This document shows, piece after piece, positions 6,235 through 6,692 of a stretch of DNA of 6,692 nucleotides. The notes below the pieces were generated by a model that worked only from the letters and a program-made list of their open reading frames with translations, did no database searches and had not been told where the DNA came from. The translations under genes were made by a program, and so were the position numbers. This DNA is from JAHJQQ01 sp041739295 (GTDB lineage: Bacteria; Pseudomonadota; Gammaproteobacteria; Thiohalobacterales; Thiohalobacteraceae). The stretch's first letter is position 1. Every line of letters begins with the position of its first letter. The stretch lies in contig JBGSOE010000261.1 in NCBI GenBank assembly GCA_041739295.1, positions 1 to 6,692 of the forward strand, written 5' to 3'.

Positions 6235-6692
6235 ATGCTGAATCCGCTACTGCTGCGTTCCTTCCGCCACCGTAACTTCCGTCTGTATCTTGCGGGCCAA
6301 TTGTTGTCGTTGCATGGCACCTGGATGCAGAGCGTTGCCCAGGCCTGGCTGGTCTATCGGCTCACCGATTCGAGCTTCATGCTTGGACTGGTGAGCTTTC
6401 TCAATCTTGCGCCGGTGTTGTTGCTGGGATTATTTGGTGGCGCTGTGGCTGATCGCTATTCGCGCTTCCGTTTATTCTGGGTGACGCAGACGCTGGCCAT
6501 GCTGCAGGCATTCACGCTCGGTGCGTTGACCCTGACTGGACATATCCAGGTCAACCATATTCTTATGCTCGCAACACTGCTGGGGGTTGTCCACGCCTTC
6601 GAAATCCCTGCGCGTCATGCCTTGGTTGCCGGCCTGGTAGAACGTGCCGAATTGCCTAATGCCATTGCGCTCAATTCCAGTCTGTTCAATCT
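6235..6692 (+). CDS. MFS transporter, MFS_3/EntS-like exporter (N-terminal part, runs off the window)
   Basis: The frame is open to the right edge and gives 152 residues, about a third of a usual 400-550-residue protein. The N-terminal RSFRHRNFRLYLAGQLLSLHGTWMQSVAQAWLVYRLT is the signature opening of MFS_3 proteins (the enterobactin-exporter EntS-like group), inner-membrane proton-driven exporters whose substrates vary. Membrane helices are visible at about 17-40, 48-70, 81-101 and 106-123. The motif-A-like loop GGAVADRYSRFR (68-79) lies between helices 2 and 3, and a further family stretch (EIPARHALVAGLV, LPNAIALNSSLFN) ends the fragment. Three in-frame ATGs (6199, 6217, 6235) precede the conserved region and none has a Shine-Dalgarno. 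I chose 6235 because the homologous part begins there and a -10-like TACAAT lies just upstream; the longer forms remain possible. It is separated from gspF by 139 bases with a palindrome and dyad, so it is probably its own transcription unit. The substrate cannot be told from this fragment. Confidence 0.9.
   Translation, partial: MLNPLLLRSFRHRNFRLYLAGQLLSLHGTWMQSVAQAWLVYRLTDSSFMLGLVSFLNLAPVLLLGLFGGAVADRYSRFRLFWVTQTLAMLQAFTLGALTLTGHIQVNHILMLATLLGVVHAFEIPARHALVAGLVERAELPNAIALNSSLFN

Overview
The window is a moderately GC-rich (roughly 55-60% by eye), densely coded, all-plus-strand piece of a proteobacterial chromosome, most likely from a gammaproteobacterium. Support for that placement is the RhlB-type C-terminus of the first gene, which resembles the enterobacterial RNA-degradosome helicase, and the canonical gspC-D-E-F order of a type II secretion system (T2SS). 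No species can be named from the sequence.

Layout: (1) 1-258, the last 85 codons of a DEAD-box RNA helicase, probably rhlB. (2) 333-1211, gspC, the inner-membrane coupling protein with HR and PDZ domains. (3) 1245-3248, gspD, the outer-membrane secretin. (4) 3245-4771, gspE, the secretion ATPase, overlapping gspD by 4 bases. (5) 4772-4877, a 106-base gap that breaks the otherwise tight operon and carries a CTAG-rich heptamer repeat with a 14-bp inverted repeat. (6) 4878-6095, gspF, the inner-membrane platform protein. (7) 6096-6234, a gap with a GGGGACAGA/TCTGTCCCC palindrome resembling REP-type elements, then an operator-like dyad and a possible promoter. (8) 6235 to the end, the first half of a major facilitator superfamily exporter (MFS_3/EntS-like), cut by the window edge.

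GspC, D, E and F work as one machine. GspD forms the outer-membrane channel. GspC spans the periplasm and links the secretin to the inner-membrane assembly. GspE hydrolyses ATP in the cytoplasm, and GspF is the membrane platform through which that work drives pseudopilus assembly. The pseudopilins (gspG-K) and the gspL/M assembly proteins are not here: an unrelated transporter follows gspF, so the T2SS genes must be split over at least two loci if the system is complete.

The coding content is ordinary. The most unusual signal is the gspE-gspF gap. It starts on the gspE stop codon, contains every CTAG tetranucleotide I could find in the window, can form two mutually exclusive stems, and leaves gspF without a recognisable Shine-Dalgarno sequence. 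I saw no tRNA, rRNA, CRISPR array, complete insertion sequence or convincing new system.
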